A stretch of 40,637 bases of DNA from Parcubacteria group bacterium M6-OD1-3 (GTDB lineage: Bacteria > Patescibacteriota > Minisyncoccia > Moranbacterales > UBA9337). This document shows positions 7,582 through 15,915 of this stretch, one piece after another (position 1 is the stretch's first letter; each line of letters begins with the position of its first letter). The position numbers and the translations under genes were made by a program. Where the stretch lies: contig LSNR01000019.1 in the NCBI GenBank assembly GCA_003056165.1, forward strand, positions 1 through 40,637, read 5' to 3'. Under the pieces are notes generated by a model. That model saw only the letters and a list, made by a program, of their open reading frames with translations, was not told where the DNA came from and searched no databases.

Positions 7582-9696
7582 ATGAATAACAATAAAAAAA
7601 AAGATTTGGAAAGAATGTTTAGTCCGCGAGAGGTGGCGGTTGTGGGAGCGACGGAAAAAGAGGGAAAGATTGGCAATATTATTGCTCGTAATCTTTTGGG
7701 ATTGGGTTATGAAGGAAAAATTTTTTTTGTTAATCCGAAACATAAAACACTTTTTAAGAAAAGAAGTTATAAATCTCTAACGGAAATTGATGATAAGATT
7801 GATTTGGCGATAATTGCCGTTCCGGCAAAATTTGTTAATCAAATTGTTGATGAAGCGAAAAATAAGGTGAAAAATTTTGTAGTAATTTCTGCCGGTTTTG
7901 CTGAGATGAATTTGGAGGGGAAAAAACGAGAAGAAGAATTATCAACAATGGCTGAAAAATATCAATTAAATATCTTAGGTCCAAATTGTCTGGGATTTAT
8001 CAATCCGAAAATAAAATTAAACGCATCTTTTGCTAGTGATTTGCCCAAGCAAGGTGGAATTTCTTTAATCTCTCAATCGGGAGCCTTGATGGTGGCAATG
8101 ATGGATAAGGCAAGACAAGAAAGTTTAAAATTTTCGCAAATTATTTCAGTTGGGAATAAAATGCAGTTGGATGAAGTCGCTTTATTAAAATATCTCGAAA
8201 GTGATCAAGACACTAAAGTGATAGCTATTTATTTAGAAGGAATAAAAAATGGTAAAGAGCTCGTGAAAACGGCGAAAAAAATTAATAAACCGATTATAAT
8301 TTTGAAAGCTGGAAGAAGTGAAAAAACTTTACAAGCTATCTCTTCTCATACTGGCTCCTTAGCCGGTAGTGATGAAATTGCTTCGATAGCCTTCGCTAAA
8401 GCGGGAATTTTGCGCGTGCAAAGCTTGGAAGAATTTTTTAATACGATAAAATTTATTTCCAATTATACTGACGAGAAAGATAATATTCGCGATTTTAAAA
8501 ATAGTGTGATTATTACAAATGCTGGTGGTCCGGGAGTTTTGGCAACGGATGTTTTTGCAGAAACAAGATTACAATTAGTTGATTTATCTTCGGAAACAAA
8601 AGATACTTTACAACAATTTTTGCCAATGGAAGCATCGGTGGAAAATCCAGTTGATTTATTAGGTGATGCTGATGAAAGTAGATATGAACAAGCTTTAAAG
8701 ATTTTATCCAACGAAAAAGAGTTGGATACTATTTTTTGTTTATTGACTGCTCAAGACCAAACACCGACGGAAAAAATTGCTCAAGTGTTGGTTAATTTTT
8801 CTAATGAGAATGATAAAAGAGTTATTCCTATTTTTATAGGTGCCGAAAAAATCAATAAGGCTGTAAATATTTTGGAAAAAAATAATTTACCAAATTTTTC
8901 TTTTCCAAAAATGGCAATTAAGGCGGTGGATAGAATCTATAATTGGCAAGAAAAAAGGAAAGAATTGCAATTAGATGAAGCTTCCGTTTCAGAAAAAAAT
9001 GTTGGTCAAGTTGAAGTTATTAGAAAGAGTCAGCAAATAATTAAAAACGCAATTAAAGAAAACAGAAAAGCATTATTGTTCGCGGAAGCGACGGAAGTAA
9101 TGAAAAATTATAATATTCCAACAGTTGATTTTGTAAATTTTGTCGATAAAAAATTATGGAATAATCTTTCTACCGCTAAATTGAAATTTCCAGTAGTGTT
9201 AAAAATTGATAGCGATAAAATTTTACACAAAACAGACCGACAGGGACTAATTTTAAATATTGATAATAAAAAAGAATTACGGCAAGCTGTCAAAAAAATG
9301 TGGACTAATTTTCCAGGTGAAAAACTTTTAGCTCAGTCGATGATTGTTTCGCAATCGGAATTAATTTTGGGATTAAAAAGAGACCCTATTTTCGGAGCGA
9401 CAATTGTTTTTGGTTTAGGCGGAATTTATACTGAAGTTTTTAAAATGGTTGATTTTATGTTATTGCCGTTGACAAGAAAAGAAATTAAAAGAAACATACT
9501 GCAAAGCAAAATCAATTTTCTATTCCAAAAAACTCGCGGAAAAATAATAGCGGATGTTGATGAAATGACGGATTTGATTTTTAACTTTTCTCGTTTGGCT
9601 GAAGATTTGCAACAAGTTAAAGAAATAGATATAAATCCCTTATTAATTAATAAAGAAGGTAAATTTCTGGCTGTCGATATAAAAATAATGATTTAA
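7582..9696 (+). CDS. Acetate-CoA ligase (ADP-forming), fused alpha-beta form
   Basis: A 704-residue acyl-CoA synthetase that converts acetyl-CoA, ADP and phosphate to acetate, CoA and ATP, a substrate-level phosphorylation step used by fermenting archaea and CPR bacteria. The N-terminal CoA-binding domain has VAVVGATEKEGKIGN (residues 15-29). The succinyl-CoA-ligase-like domain has GPNCLGF and SQSGALMVAMM, and the segment SSHTGSLAGSDE carries the phosphorylated histidine. The C-terminal ATP-grasp (ACD beta) part has PVVLKIDSDKILHKTDRQG and VFGLGGIYTEVFKM. The order CoA-binding, ligase, ATP-grasp in one chain is the fused form. It precedes thiI by 31 bases and may be cotranscribed with it. Confidence 0.93.
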   Translation: MNNNKKKDLERMFSPREVAVVGATEKEGKIGNIIARNLLGLGYEGKIFFVNPKHKTLFKKRSYKSLTEIDDKIDLAIIAVPAKFVNQIVDEAKNKVKNFVVISAGFAEMNLEGKKREEELSTMAEKYQLNILGPNCLGFINPKIKLNASFASDLPKQGGISLISQSGALMVAMMDKARQESLKFSQIISVGNKMQLDEVALLKYLESDQDTKVIAIYLEGIKNGKELVKTAKKINKPIIILKAGRSEKTLQAISSHTGSLAGSDEIASIAFAKAGILRVQSLEEFFNTIKFISNYTDEKDNIRDFKNSVIITNAGGPGVLATDVFAETRLQLVDLSSETKDTLQQFLPMEASVENPVDLLGDADESRYEQALKILSNEKELDTIFCLLTAQDQTPTEKIAQVLVNFSNENDKRVIPIFIGAEKINKAVNILEKNNLPNFSFPKMAIKAVDRIYNWQEKRKELQLDEASVSEKNVGQVEVIRKSQQIIKNAIKENRKALLFAEATEVMKNYNIPTVDFVNFVDKKLWNNLSTAKLKFPVVLKIDSDKILHKTDRQGLILNIDNKKELRQAVKKMWTNFPGEKLLAQSMIVSQSELILGLKRDPIFGATIVFGLGGIYTEVFKMVDFMLLPLTRKEIKRNILQSKINFLFQKTRGKIIADVDEMTDLIFNFSRLAEDLQQVKEIDINPLLINKEGKFLAVDIKIMI

Positions 9697-9727
9697 TCTG
9701 GCACTTTAAATTTTTGGAAAACAATTT

Positions 9728-10939
9728 ATGATTATAATTATTCACTATAATGAAATAGGACTTAAAGGTGGAAACCGTGATTGGTTTGAAAAAAAATTGG
9801 TTCAAATTATAAGAGAAAAAATGCGAAAAGATGGTTTTGTTGATTTTGAAGTGCGAAGAATTATTGGGAGAATTTTGTTGAAAATTGTGGACCAAGAATT
9901 AGGAATCAAAAAAGATTTTGAAGAGTTATTAAAAAAAACTGTTGATAAAGTTGAAGCGATATTAAAAAATACCTTTGGAATTGCAAATTTTTCTTTTGCT
10001 AAAGAGGTTTCGCAAGATATTGAAATTTTGAAGAAAGAATGTTGGAAATTATTAAAAAACAAAAAATTTAAAACTTTTCGCATTACGACACAACGGTCAA
10101 ATAAAAAATTTCCAATGACTTCGGAAGAAATTAATCGGGAAATTGGCGGTTATATTTTTGAAAAATTGGAAAAGAAAAATTTAAAACCCAGTGTCAGTTT
10201 GAAAAATTCTGATATAGAATGTTTTATTGAAATAGTTAATAAAACAGCTTTTATTTTTATGAAAAAGATAAAAGGACCGAATGGAATGCCAGTGGGAACT
10301 GGCGGAAAAGCATTGGCAATGCTTTCGGGAGGTATTGATTCGCCAGTAGCTGGTTATTATGGCTTAAAAAGAGGCGTGGATGTTGATTTTATACATTTTC
10401 ACTCATTACCATATACATCTACGGCTTCTAATGAAAAAGTGGAGGCATTGGCAAAAAAACTTTTAAAATTTCAACTAAAGGCTAAAATATTTATGGTACC
10501 TTTTGCGAAAATTCAGCAAGATATTGTGATGAATTGTCCGGAAAAATTGCGAGTAATAATGTATCGGCGTTTAATGTTAAAAATTGCCGAGAAAATTGCT
10601 CAAGAAAAAAAATATTTAGCACTATATAGTGGGGAATCAGTGGCACAAGTTGCCTCTCAGACTTTGGAAAATATTCTATCTACCAATGATGCTATTTCAA
10701 TAACAGTTTTGCGTCCATTGTGCGGATTTGATAAAGCGGAAATTATAGAAAAGGCTCAAGAAATTGATACTTATGATATTTCCATTTTGCCTCATGAGGA
10801 TTGTTGTACGCGATTTGTTCCTAAGCATCCGGAAACTCGTGCGAAATTGAAAGATGTTAGAGAGGCTGAAAAAAATCTTGATACTGAGAAAATAATTCAA
10901 GAAGCTATTGAAAAAATGGAAATTATAAAGATTTCTTAA
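9728..10939 (+). CDS. thiI: tRNA 4-thiouridine synthase ThiI (no rhodanese domain)
   Basis: A 403-residue enzyme that adenylates U8 of tRNA and transfers sulfur to make s4U. The N-terminal ferredoxin-like part begins IIIHYNEIGLKGGNR. A THUMP domain spans about residues 70-185. The PP-loop pyrophosphatase domain carries SGGIDSP at 200-206, and the C-terminus has HEDCCTRFVPKHPETRA with C359 and C360. Like the Bacillus form it lacks the C-terminal rhodanese domain of E. coli ThiI, so sulfur must come from another protein. A free-standing rhodanese is encoded at 30693 but is too far away to prove a link. Confidence 0.95.
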   Translation: MIIIIHYNEIGLKGGNRDWFEKKLVQIIREKMRKDGFVDFEVRRIIGRILLKIVDQELGIKKDFEELLKKTVDKVEAILKNTFGIANFSFAKEVSQDIEILKKECWKLLKNKKFKTFRITTQRSNKKFPMTSEEINREIGGYIFEKLEKKNLKPSVSLKNSDIECFIEIVNKTAFIFMKKIKGPNGMPVGTGGKALAMLSGGIDSPVAGYYGLKRGVDVDFIHFHSLPYTSTASNEKVEALAKKLLKFQLKAKIFMVPFAKIQQDIVMNCPEKLRVIMYRRLMLKIAEKIAQEKKYLALYSGESVAQVASQTLENILSTNDAISITVLRPLCGFDKAEIIEKAQEIDTYDISILPHEDCCTRFVPKHPETRAKLKDVREAEKNLDTEKIIQEAIEKMEIIKIS

Positions 10940-11104
10940 AAAAAGATAATTTTAGCAATCGTATTTTTCAAATCTAAAATTAATTATAAATATCACATCT
11001 CAAAAATGAGTTTTAGAATTTAATCTGTTAGAAATGAATTTTATTTAGGTGGATAAAATTTATTGGTTGAATTCTATTTACTGATAGATGGAAAATATAA
11101 ACTT

Positions 11105-11590
11105 ATGAAAATTTTAGGAATTGACCCTGGAACAGCCACAACTGGTTGGGCGATTTTGGAGGAAAAAAAAGGTGAAATTATGCCGATAGCTTACGGACAC
11201 ATTTCTACATCTCCCGATGATTCGACTAGTATGAGATTAAAGGAGGTGGCTGATGATATTGAAAAAATAATTCAAGATTACAAACCGCAAGAGAGTGCCA
11301 TAGAAGATATTTTCTTTTTTAAAAATGTTAAAACGGCTGTAAAGGTTAGCCAGTCGCGCGGAGCAATGCTTTTAACTTTGGAAAAAATGAGTGTAAAAAT
11401 TTTTGAATATACTCCACTACAGGTAAAGCAAGCGATTACCGGTTATGGTCGGGCGGAAAAAATGCAGGTACAGCTTATGGTGAAAAATATTTTAAATCTT
11501 AAGCAAATTCCCAAACCGGATGATACCGCCGACGCAATTGCCATTGCCTTATGTCATTTGCAGAGTAGAAAATTGCTTAATTTATGTTGA
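11105..11590 (+). CDS. ruvC: Holliday junction resolvase RuvC
   Basis: A 161-residue endonuclease that cuts Holliday junctions together with RuvAB. It starts MKILGIDPGTATTGWAIL with catalytic D7. The second acid lies in AIEDIFFFKNVKTAVKVSQSRGAML and the last pair in PDDTADAIAIALCH. ITGYGRAEKMQVQ is the DNA-binding loop region. The track begins at a TTG at 11063, but family members start exactly at M-K-I-L-G-I-D-P-G, so I choose ATG 11105. No ruvA or ruvB is visible nearby. Its stop codon overlaps the -35 of the next promoter. Confidence 0.95.
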   Translation: MKILGIDPGTATTGWAILEEKKGEIMPIAYGHISTSPDDSTSMRLKEVADDIEKIIQDYKPQESAIEDIFFFKNVKTAVKVSQSRGAMLLTLEKMSVKIFEYTPLQVKQAITGYGRAEKMQVQLMVKNILNLKQIPKPDDTADAIAIALCHLQSRKLLNLC

Positions 11591-11641
11591 CTTTATGAGA
11601 AAAAGAGAATATTATAAAAAATCAATATTTGGTGCTATAAT
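11587..11641 (+). promoter_or_regulatory. Tandem promoters for the 7TM/ATP-grasp cluster
   Basis: TTGACT at 11587-11592 and TATTAT at 11610-11615 are 17 bases apart, a near-consensus sigma70 promoter. A second -10, TGCTATAAT (11633-11641), is an extended -10 without a good -35. The transcript would have a leader of about 110-135 bases. That leader contains AGGAGG (11655-11660) with no good start codon at normal spacing. Confidence 0.6.
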
Positions 11642-11756
11642 AAAAATATTGAAGAGGAGGTGTTTTTAATTTTTTTTAGTTAGTAAGATCGTTTTCGGAT
11701 AAATTTTTTTCAATTTTTTTCAAAAGAATTTATGTGAGAATAGTTTATTTTTTCTT

Positions 11757-12425
11757 ATGTTTAATTATTTGACAATTGATTACTTTGTTTCACAAGGTGT
11801 TCCTCAGGAAAGTATCTTGCTTATTTTAATGTTGCCAATTGTAGTAACATTGATAGCTTTTTTCCGTCAAGTTTTTGGTATCAAATCTTTTGGTATTTAC
11901 ACACCATCAATTACTACCTTTGCTTTCTTAGTAATGGCTGGTGAAGCTGGTTCAAAGGGAATAAAATATGGAGTAGCTATTTTTATCAGCGTTATTCTGG
12001 TTGGAATGGCAACTCGTTATATTCTTAAAAAATTTAGATTGCTGTATCTTCCTCGAGTGGCAATTACATTAAGTGTAGTGGCATTTTCGATTTTAGCGGT
12101 ATTGGTTTTAGGAGGTTCAATGCAGAGGACAGGATTAGCTTCAGTTCCTATCTTCCCTCTTTTAATTATGATTACTATTGTAGAAAAATTTGTGTCTGCT
12201 CAAATTCAAAAAGGAAATAGAACAGCTTTTATTCTGGCAACAGAAACACTATTCATATCTCTGGTCGGATATTTTATTATAAGTTGGAATGTGGTAATAG
12301 TTACTGTTTTAGCTCATCCATGGATTGTATTATTAACAATTCCAATCAATATATTTTTAGGCAAATGGACAGGTTTGCGTGTTTTGGAATATTGGAGGTT
12401 TAAAGATGTTTTAAAAAAAATGTAG
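11757..12425 (+). CDS. 7TM protein of the transglutaminase-associated membrane family, stand-alone
   Basis: A 222-residue protein with six or seven hydrophobic segments. The segment GVPQESILLILMLPIVVTLIAFFRQVFGIKSFGIYTPSIT is characteristic of the family described as seven transmembrane helices usually fused to an inactive transglutaminase. LLYLPRVAITLSVV is another family signature. Here the extracytoplasmic transglutaminase part is absent and only the membrane part is encoded. In other bacteria this family is encoded beside RimK-like ATP-grasp ligases and a retropepsin-like protease, and the same neighbours follow here 38 bases downstream. Its role is inferred to be membrane anchoring or sensing for those enzymes. 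The ATG lacks a Shine-Dalgarno. Confidence 0.82.
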   Translation: MFNYLTIDYFVSQGVPQESILLILMLPIVVTLIAFFRQVFGIKSFGIYTPSITTFAFLVMAGEAGSKGIKYGVAIFISVILVGMATRYILKKFRLLYLPRVAITLSVVAFSILAVLVLGGSMQRTGLASVPIFPLLIMITIVEKFVSAQIQKGNRTAFILATETLFISLVGYFIISWNVVIVTVLAHPWIVLLTIPINIFLGKWTGLRVLEYWRFKDVLKKM

Positions 12426-12463
12426 ATAGCCTCTTTAAAATTAACAGTTAAGATTTCAAAATA

Positions 12464-13864
12464 ATGCTTGATTATTTAAAAAATAGAAAAAAAATATTGG
12501 GAATGAATTCCCGATATTTGCAATATATTCGTCCCAACAATCTCAAAAGAGCAATTAAGATTGCAGATGATAAATTATTGAGCAAAAAAGTTTTGCAAAA
12601 AAATAAAATTCCAGTACCGAAATTAATTGCCAAAATTACCAGCCATGAGGAACTGGAAAATTTTAATTGGGACAAATTACCAAATAGTTTTGCATTAAAA
12701 CCAAATAAGGGTTTAGGCGGAGCGGGAATTGTGGTTGTTTTTGGAAGAAAGAAAAATAGGGAAGATGCTTGGGTTAAAGCGGATAGAAAAATTGTGACCA
12801 TAGAGGATCTCAAAAGTCATATCAGAAATATTTTAGATGGAAATTTTTCACTTTCTGGTGTTCCAGATATTGCTTTTTTTGAAGAAAGATTGACATTATT
12901 GAAGCTTTTTAAGCCATATGCTTTTAGGGGAATTCCAGATATTCGTGTAATCGTTTATAATCGAGTACCGATAATGGCTATGTTACGGTTACCTACAAAA
13001 GAATCACGAGGAAAGGCTAATCTTCAGCAGGGTGGAATTGGTGTTGGAATTGATTTGGCTACTGGCATAACGACGACAGCAGTCCAAGGGAAAAAATCAA
13101 AAATTATTGAAGATATACCTGATACGCGACTTAGTGTTTCCGGACTTAAAATTCCTTTTTGGCGAGAAATTTTAGAATTAGCAATAAGCACACAAGATGT
13201 TTCCGGCTTGGGATTTTTAGGTGCAGATGTAGCTATAGACAAAGAGCGTGGCCCAGTTTTTCTAGAGCTTAATGCGCGCGCAGGATTGTCAATTCAAATT
13301 GCTAATTTGGCTGGATTGCAAGAACGAATGGAAAGGGTGGATGGATTGAAAATTAAAACAATAAAGCGTGGTGTGAATGTGGGAATGGATTTATTTGGTG
13401 GAGATATTGAGGAAGAAGTGGAAGAAATTTCCGGTAAAAAAGTGATTGGTTTTAAAGAGACGGTAAAATTAGTTGGGCGAAATGGAAAAGAATTGGAAGT
13501 TAATGCTAAAATTGATACTGGGGCATATACTTCGTCGATAGATGAAGAATTGGCAAAAAAATTAGGATTTGAAAAAACGATGGATAAATTTAATGCTATT
13601 GGAAAAACTTATGAAGAATTAAAAGATTTGGATAGAAATGAACGGTGGCGAATATATAGAAATATTCCTAATTTAGCGTCAACAGTTATGGTTAGTTCTT
13701 CGCACGGAACAACATATCGACCAATAATAAAATTAAATTTTGTTATGGATGGACTTCCGGTGATTGCCAAGATGACGGTCATTGACCGTTCTCATTTAAA
13801 ACATCAAGTAATTATCGGGCGAAGAAATTTGAGTAAATTTATGATTGATGTCAGCAAAATATAA
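12464..13864 (+). CDS. ATP-grasp (alpha-L-glutamate ligase-like) fused to a retropepsin-like/RimB-type protease
   Basis: A 466-residue two-domain protein. Residues about 1-310 form a RimK-like ATP-grasp: FALKPNKGLGGAGIVVV (ATP lysine and glycine-rich loop), PDIRVIVYN, GGIGVGIDLATG, and the metal site VFLELNARAGLSIQIAN. Residues about 330-466 match the family annotated as ATP-dependent zinc protease (PF05618), with KIDTGAYTSS near 350 and VIDRSHLKHQVIIGRRNL at the end. Related proteins behave as aspartic, retropepsin-like peptidases because of the DTGA motif. In many bacteria the two parts are separate genes; here they are one chain. It probably ligates amino acids to a peptide or protein and trims the product, but the substrate is unknown. 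Confidence 0.85.
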   Translation: MLDYLKNRKKILGMNSRYLQYIRPNNLKRAIKIADDKLLSKKVLQKNKIPVPKLIAKITSHEELENFNWDKLPNSFALKPNKGLGGAGIVVVFGRKKNREDAWVKADRKIVTIEDLKSHIRNILDGNFSLSGVPDIAFFEERLTLLKLFKPYAFRGIPDIRVIVYNRVPIMAMLRLPTKESRGKANLQQGGIGVGIDLATGITTTAVQGKKSKIIEDIPDTRLSVSGLKIPFWREILELAISTQDVSGLGFLGADVAIDKERGPVFLELNARAGLSIQIANLAGLQERMERVDGLKIKTIKRGVNVGMDLFGGDIEEEVEEISGKKVIGFKETVKLVGRNGKELEVNAKIDTGAYTSSIDEELAKKLGFEKTMDKFNAIGKTYEELKDLDRNERWRIYRNIPNLASTVMVSSSHGTTYRPIIKLNFVMDGLPVIAKMTVIDRSHLKHQVIIGRRNLSKFMIDVSKI

Positions 13865-13954
13865 AGATTAAATATTTAATTAAAGATTAATTTCCAAAAA
13901 GATGATTTGTGTACATATGTCTCAGTGTGCATTAAGTTGTCTATTAAAAATAGT

Positions 13955-14812
13955 ATGAATTTTTTTTGTATTTCTACTAAAAAACAAAAAATAACTAGAG
14001 GGTTGCTAAAAAAATCAGCTGAAGAACGAGGTCTGAAATTTATCAATATTGATGTTAATAATTTTGATACTTTAGATAAAAAATATCAGAACAATGAGGG
14101 TGTTTTGTATCGAATAACCTCTGGAGAGTTGGCAAAAAACATTGAACTTTTTTTGTTGCAAAAAAATAATCTGGAAACTTTTTATAAAACTAATAAGCGA
14201 GCGTTTTTTAATGCTTTGGATATTCCATTACAAAAATTTTATAACATTTCAATGCCAAAAACAGTAACTATTCTTAGTGATAATTATGAAACATTAAAAG
14301 CAATCGTTGAAGAAGTCGGTGGATTTCCAGTTATTTTGAAAGTAACCGGTTTAAGTCATGGGGCGGGAGTAATGAAGATGAATTCTATGGAATCACTTAT
14401 TTCTGTAATTGGTTTTTTAAAAAAAAACGGAGCGACAAGAATGGTTTTGCGAGAGTATATTGATTCTTATAGGCATGCTCGTTTGGTAGTGCTGGGTGAT
14501 AAGGTTGTGGACAGTATTGAATATATTGTTCCAGAAAATGACTTTAGGACCAATGCTGGAAAACCGCAGGTTAAGGCGGAAAAATTTTCCGATGATTTTG
14601 AAAAAATAGCTATTGAAGCCATTAAAATTATTGACTTAGAATTTGGTGGGGTGGATATATTAATTGGAAAAGATAGTAGTCCGTATTTGGCTGAAGTTAA
14701 TTTTCCCTGCTATTTTCCTAGAAATCAATTAACTACAGGTGTGGATATTTCCGGAATGATGGTTGAGTATTTAGTTGATAAATTTAATAAAAAAAATGAA
14801 AAAGACACTTAA
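13955..14812 (+). CDS. RimK-like ATP-grasp ligase
   Basis: A 285-residue ATP-grasp protein of the RimK/LysX type. The pre-ATP-grasp domain covers about residues 1-75. The ATP-binding region has FPVILKVTGLSHGAGVMKM, the hinge MVLREYID, then HARLVVLGDKVVDSIEY. NDFRTNAGKPQ resembles the RimK FRxNxxxGG element, and the metal-binding end is SPYLAEVNFPCYFPRNQ with E and N in place. The track start is TTG 13907, but ATG 13955 gives a normal N-terminus (MNFFCIST) and is preferred. The 3' end overlaps the next gene by 17 bases, indicating translational coupling. The substrate is unknown; amino acid addition to a carboxylate is expected from the family. Confidence 0.85.
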   Translation: MNFFCISTKKQKITRGLLKKSAEERGLKFINIDVNNFDTLDKKYQNNEGVLYRITSGELAKNIELFLLQKNNLETFYKTNKRAFFNALDIPLQKFYNISMPKTVTILSDNYETLKAIVEEVGGFPVILKVTGLSHGAGVMKMNSMESLISVIGFLKKNGATRMVLREYIDSYRHARLVVLGDKVVDSIEYIVPENDFRTNAGKPQVKAEKFSDDFEKIAIEAIKIIDLEFGGVDILIGKDSSPYLAEVNFPCYFPRNQLTTGVDISGMMVEYLVDKFNKKNEKDT

Positions 14813-15740
14813 AAATAAAATAATCTTGGAAATCAAAAAAGCCGCACAAAAAAAAGGGGTTGATTTTGAATTTATTTATCGGACATATTATTATTTAATG
14901 AAAGCTGACAAGAAGATACTGTTTACGGAAAGTATGCCTGAAACTACTAGTGCAATTAGTTATCGCTTGACTGAGAATAAATTTCTAATGAATGTGTTTT
15001 TGAAGAGATGGAGATTTCCTGTACAGGTAATGGAGCGTTATTCAAGTATAGAACAAGCAATTTCTTTTTTGAAAAAATATAAAAAAATCGTTGTTAAACC
15101 GGAGCGAGGAATGCATGGCAAAGGAATAACTGTCGGACTAACGAATGAAAAAGACTTACCTTTGGCAATTGCTTTTGCTCAAAAAAACGATGTTTATCAA
15201 AAAGTTATTTTGGAAGAGTTTAATCAGGGCGATGATTATAGAGTATTGGTTATTGGCAAGAAAAAAGTTTTTGTTTCTAAAAAAGAACCGGTTTTTGTGG
15301 TTGGAAACGGTAAAGATAAAATAATTGATCTATTGCAAAAGCGAAATAAAAATCTAATAAAGAGATATCAAGCGGAAAGAGATGATATTATGGAAAAATG
15401 TTTGCAAGAGCAATGTTTATCTTTTTCTGATGTTCTTGAAAATGGTCAAAAAATATATTTGAAAAAAACTGCTAACATAAAAAGTGGCGGAACGCCAACT
15501 GATTATACTGATAAAATTTCTCCCAAAATTAAAAGTGTCGTAATAGAGATTGCTAATAAATTAGAAATGGATGTAGCTGGCTTTGATATAATGACTGAAG
15601 ATATTTCCAGTGAAGATTTTGAAATTATTGAGATAAATGCTTATCCTGGACTGTTGTTGCATATTTATCCCGTCAAAGGAAAATCTTACAATGTTGCTGA
15701 TGAAATTGTAAAGTATTTTTTCTTTTCTAATAAATTTTAA
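14796..15740 (+). CDS. ATP-grasp ligase resembling the central domain of cyanophycin synthetase
   Basis: A 314-residue protein. The ATP-grasp motifs are VVKPERGMHGKGITVGLTNE and VILEEFNQGDDYRVLVIGKKKVF. The insert region VFVVGNGKDKIIDLLQKRNK, the segment IYLKKTANIKSGGTPTDYTD and the metal site IIEINAYPGLLLHIYP are all close in pattern to the first ATP-grasp of cyanophycin synthetase (CphA) and to the GshAB-type fusion ligases (RRTANxSTGGTxxDVTD). The Mur-ligase half of CphA is missing, so it cannot be a full CphA. The track start TTG 14775 is replaced by ATG 14796, which overlaps the upstream gene. Function as an amide ligase is well supported; the product is not known. Confidence 0.85.
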   Translation: MKKTLKNKIILEIKKAAQKKGVDFEFIYRTYYYLMKADKKILFTESMPETTSAISYRLTENKFLMNVFLKRWRFPVQVMERYSSIEQAISFLKKYKKIVVKPERGMHGKGITVGLTNEKDLPLAIAFAQKNDVYQKVILEEFNQGDDYRVLVIGKKKVFVSKKEPVFVVGNGKDKIIDLLQKRNKNLIKRYQAERDDIMEKCLQEQCLSFSDVLENGQKIYLKKTANIKSGGTPTDYTDKISPKIKSVVIEIANKLEMDVAGFDIMTEDISSEDFEIIEINAYPGLLLHIYPVKGKSYNVADEIVKYFFFSNKF

Positions 15741-15764
15741 AATAGACTTCTTGTAAAACTATCG

Positions 15765-15794
15765 TTTACTGCAATTTATTATTTTTGGTAAAAT
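15765..15794 (+). promoter_or_regulatory. Promoter ahead of the fourth ATP-grasp gene
   Basis: TTTACT (15765-15770) and TAAAAT (15789-15794) with an 18-base spacer; shifting the -35 by one base (TTACTG) gives 17. GG precedes the -10. It starts a leader of about 110 bases that contains strong inverted repeats. Confidence 0.45.
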
Positions 15795-15801
15795 TTATTT
15801 C

Positions 15802-15900
15802 AAACTTTCTTACATTAGCTAAGGCTAAAGTTTCAAAAGTTATTCAATCAATTTTACTCAAAACTAGTAAATTTCGTAACAAAGCTAGTTTTGTAAGAAA
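15802..15900 (+). promoter_or_regulatory. Structured 5' leader with alternative helices
   Basis: Three helices can be drawn directly. P1 is TTTCTTACA (15806-15814) with TGTAAGAAA (15892-15900). P2 is TTAGC (15815-15819) with GCTAA (15824-15828). P3 is AAAACTAG (15860-15867) with CTAGTTTT (15885-15892). Together they make a three-way junction. A competing pairing AAACTTT (15802-15808) with AAAGTTT (15827-15833) would break P1 and the base of P2. The leader ends 15 bases before the ATG. It matches no riboswitch class that I recognise. Pairing is seen in the sequence; a regulatory role is inferred. Confidence 0.4.
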
Positions 15901-15915
15901 TCTAATATAAATATA

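Noticed and set aside
12472-12813. Minus-strand ORF of 113 residues inside the ATP-grasp/protease gene
   Set aside because: It is a shadow of a well-supported gene with intact ATP-grasp motifs on the plus strand.
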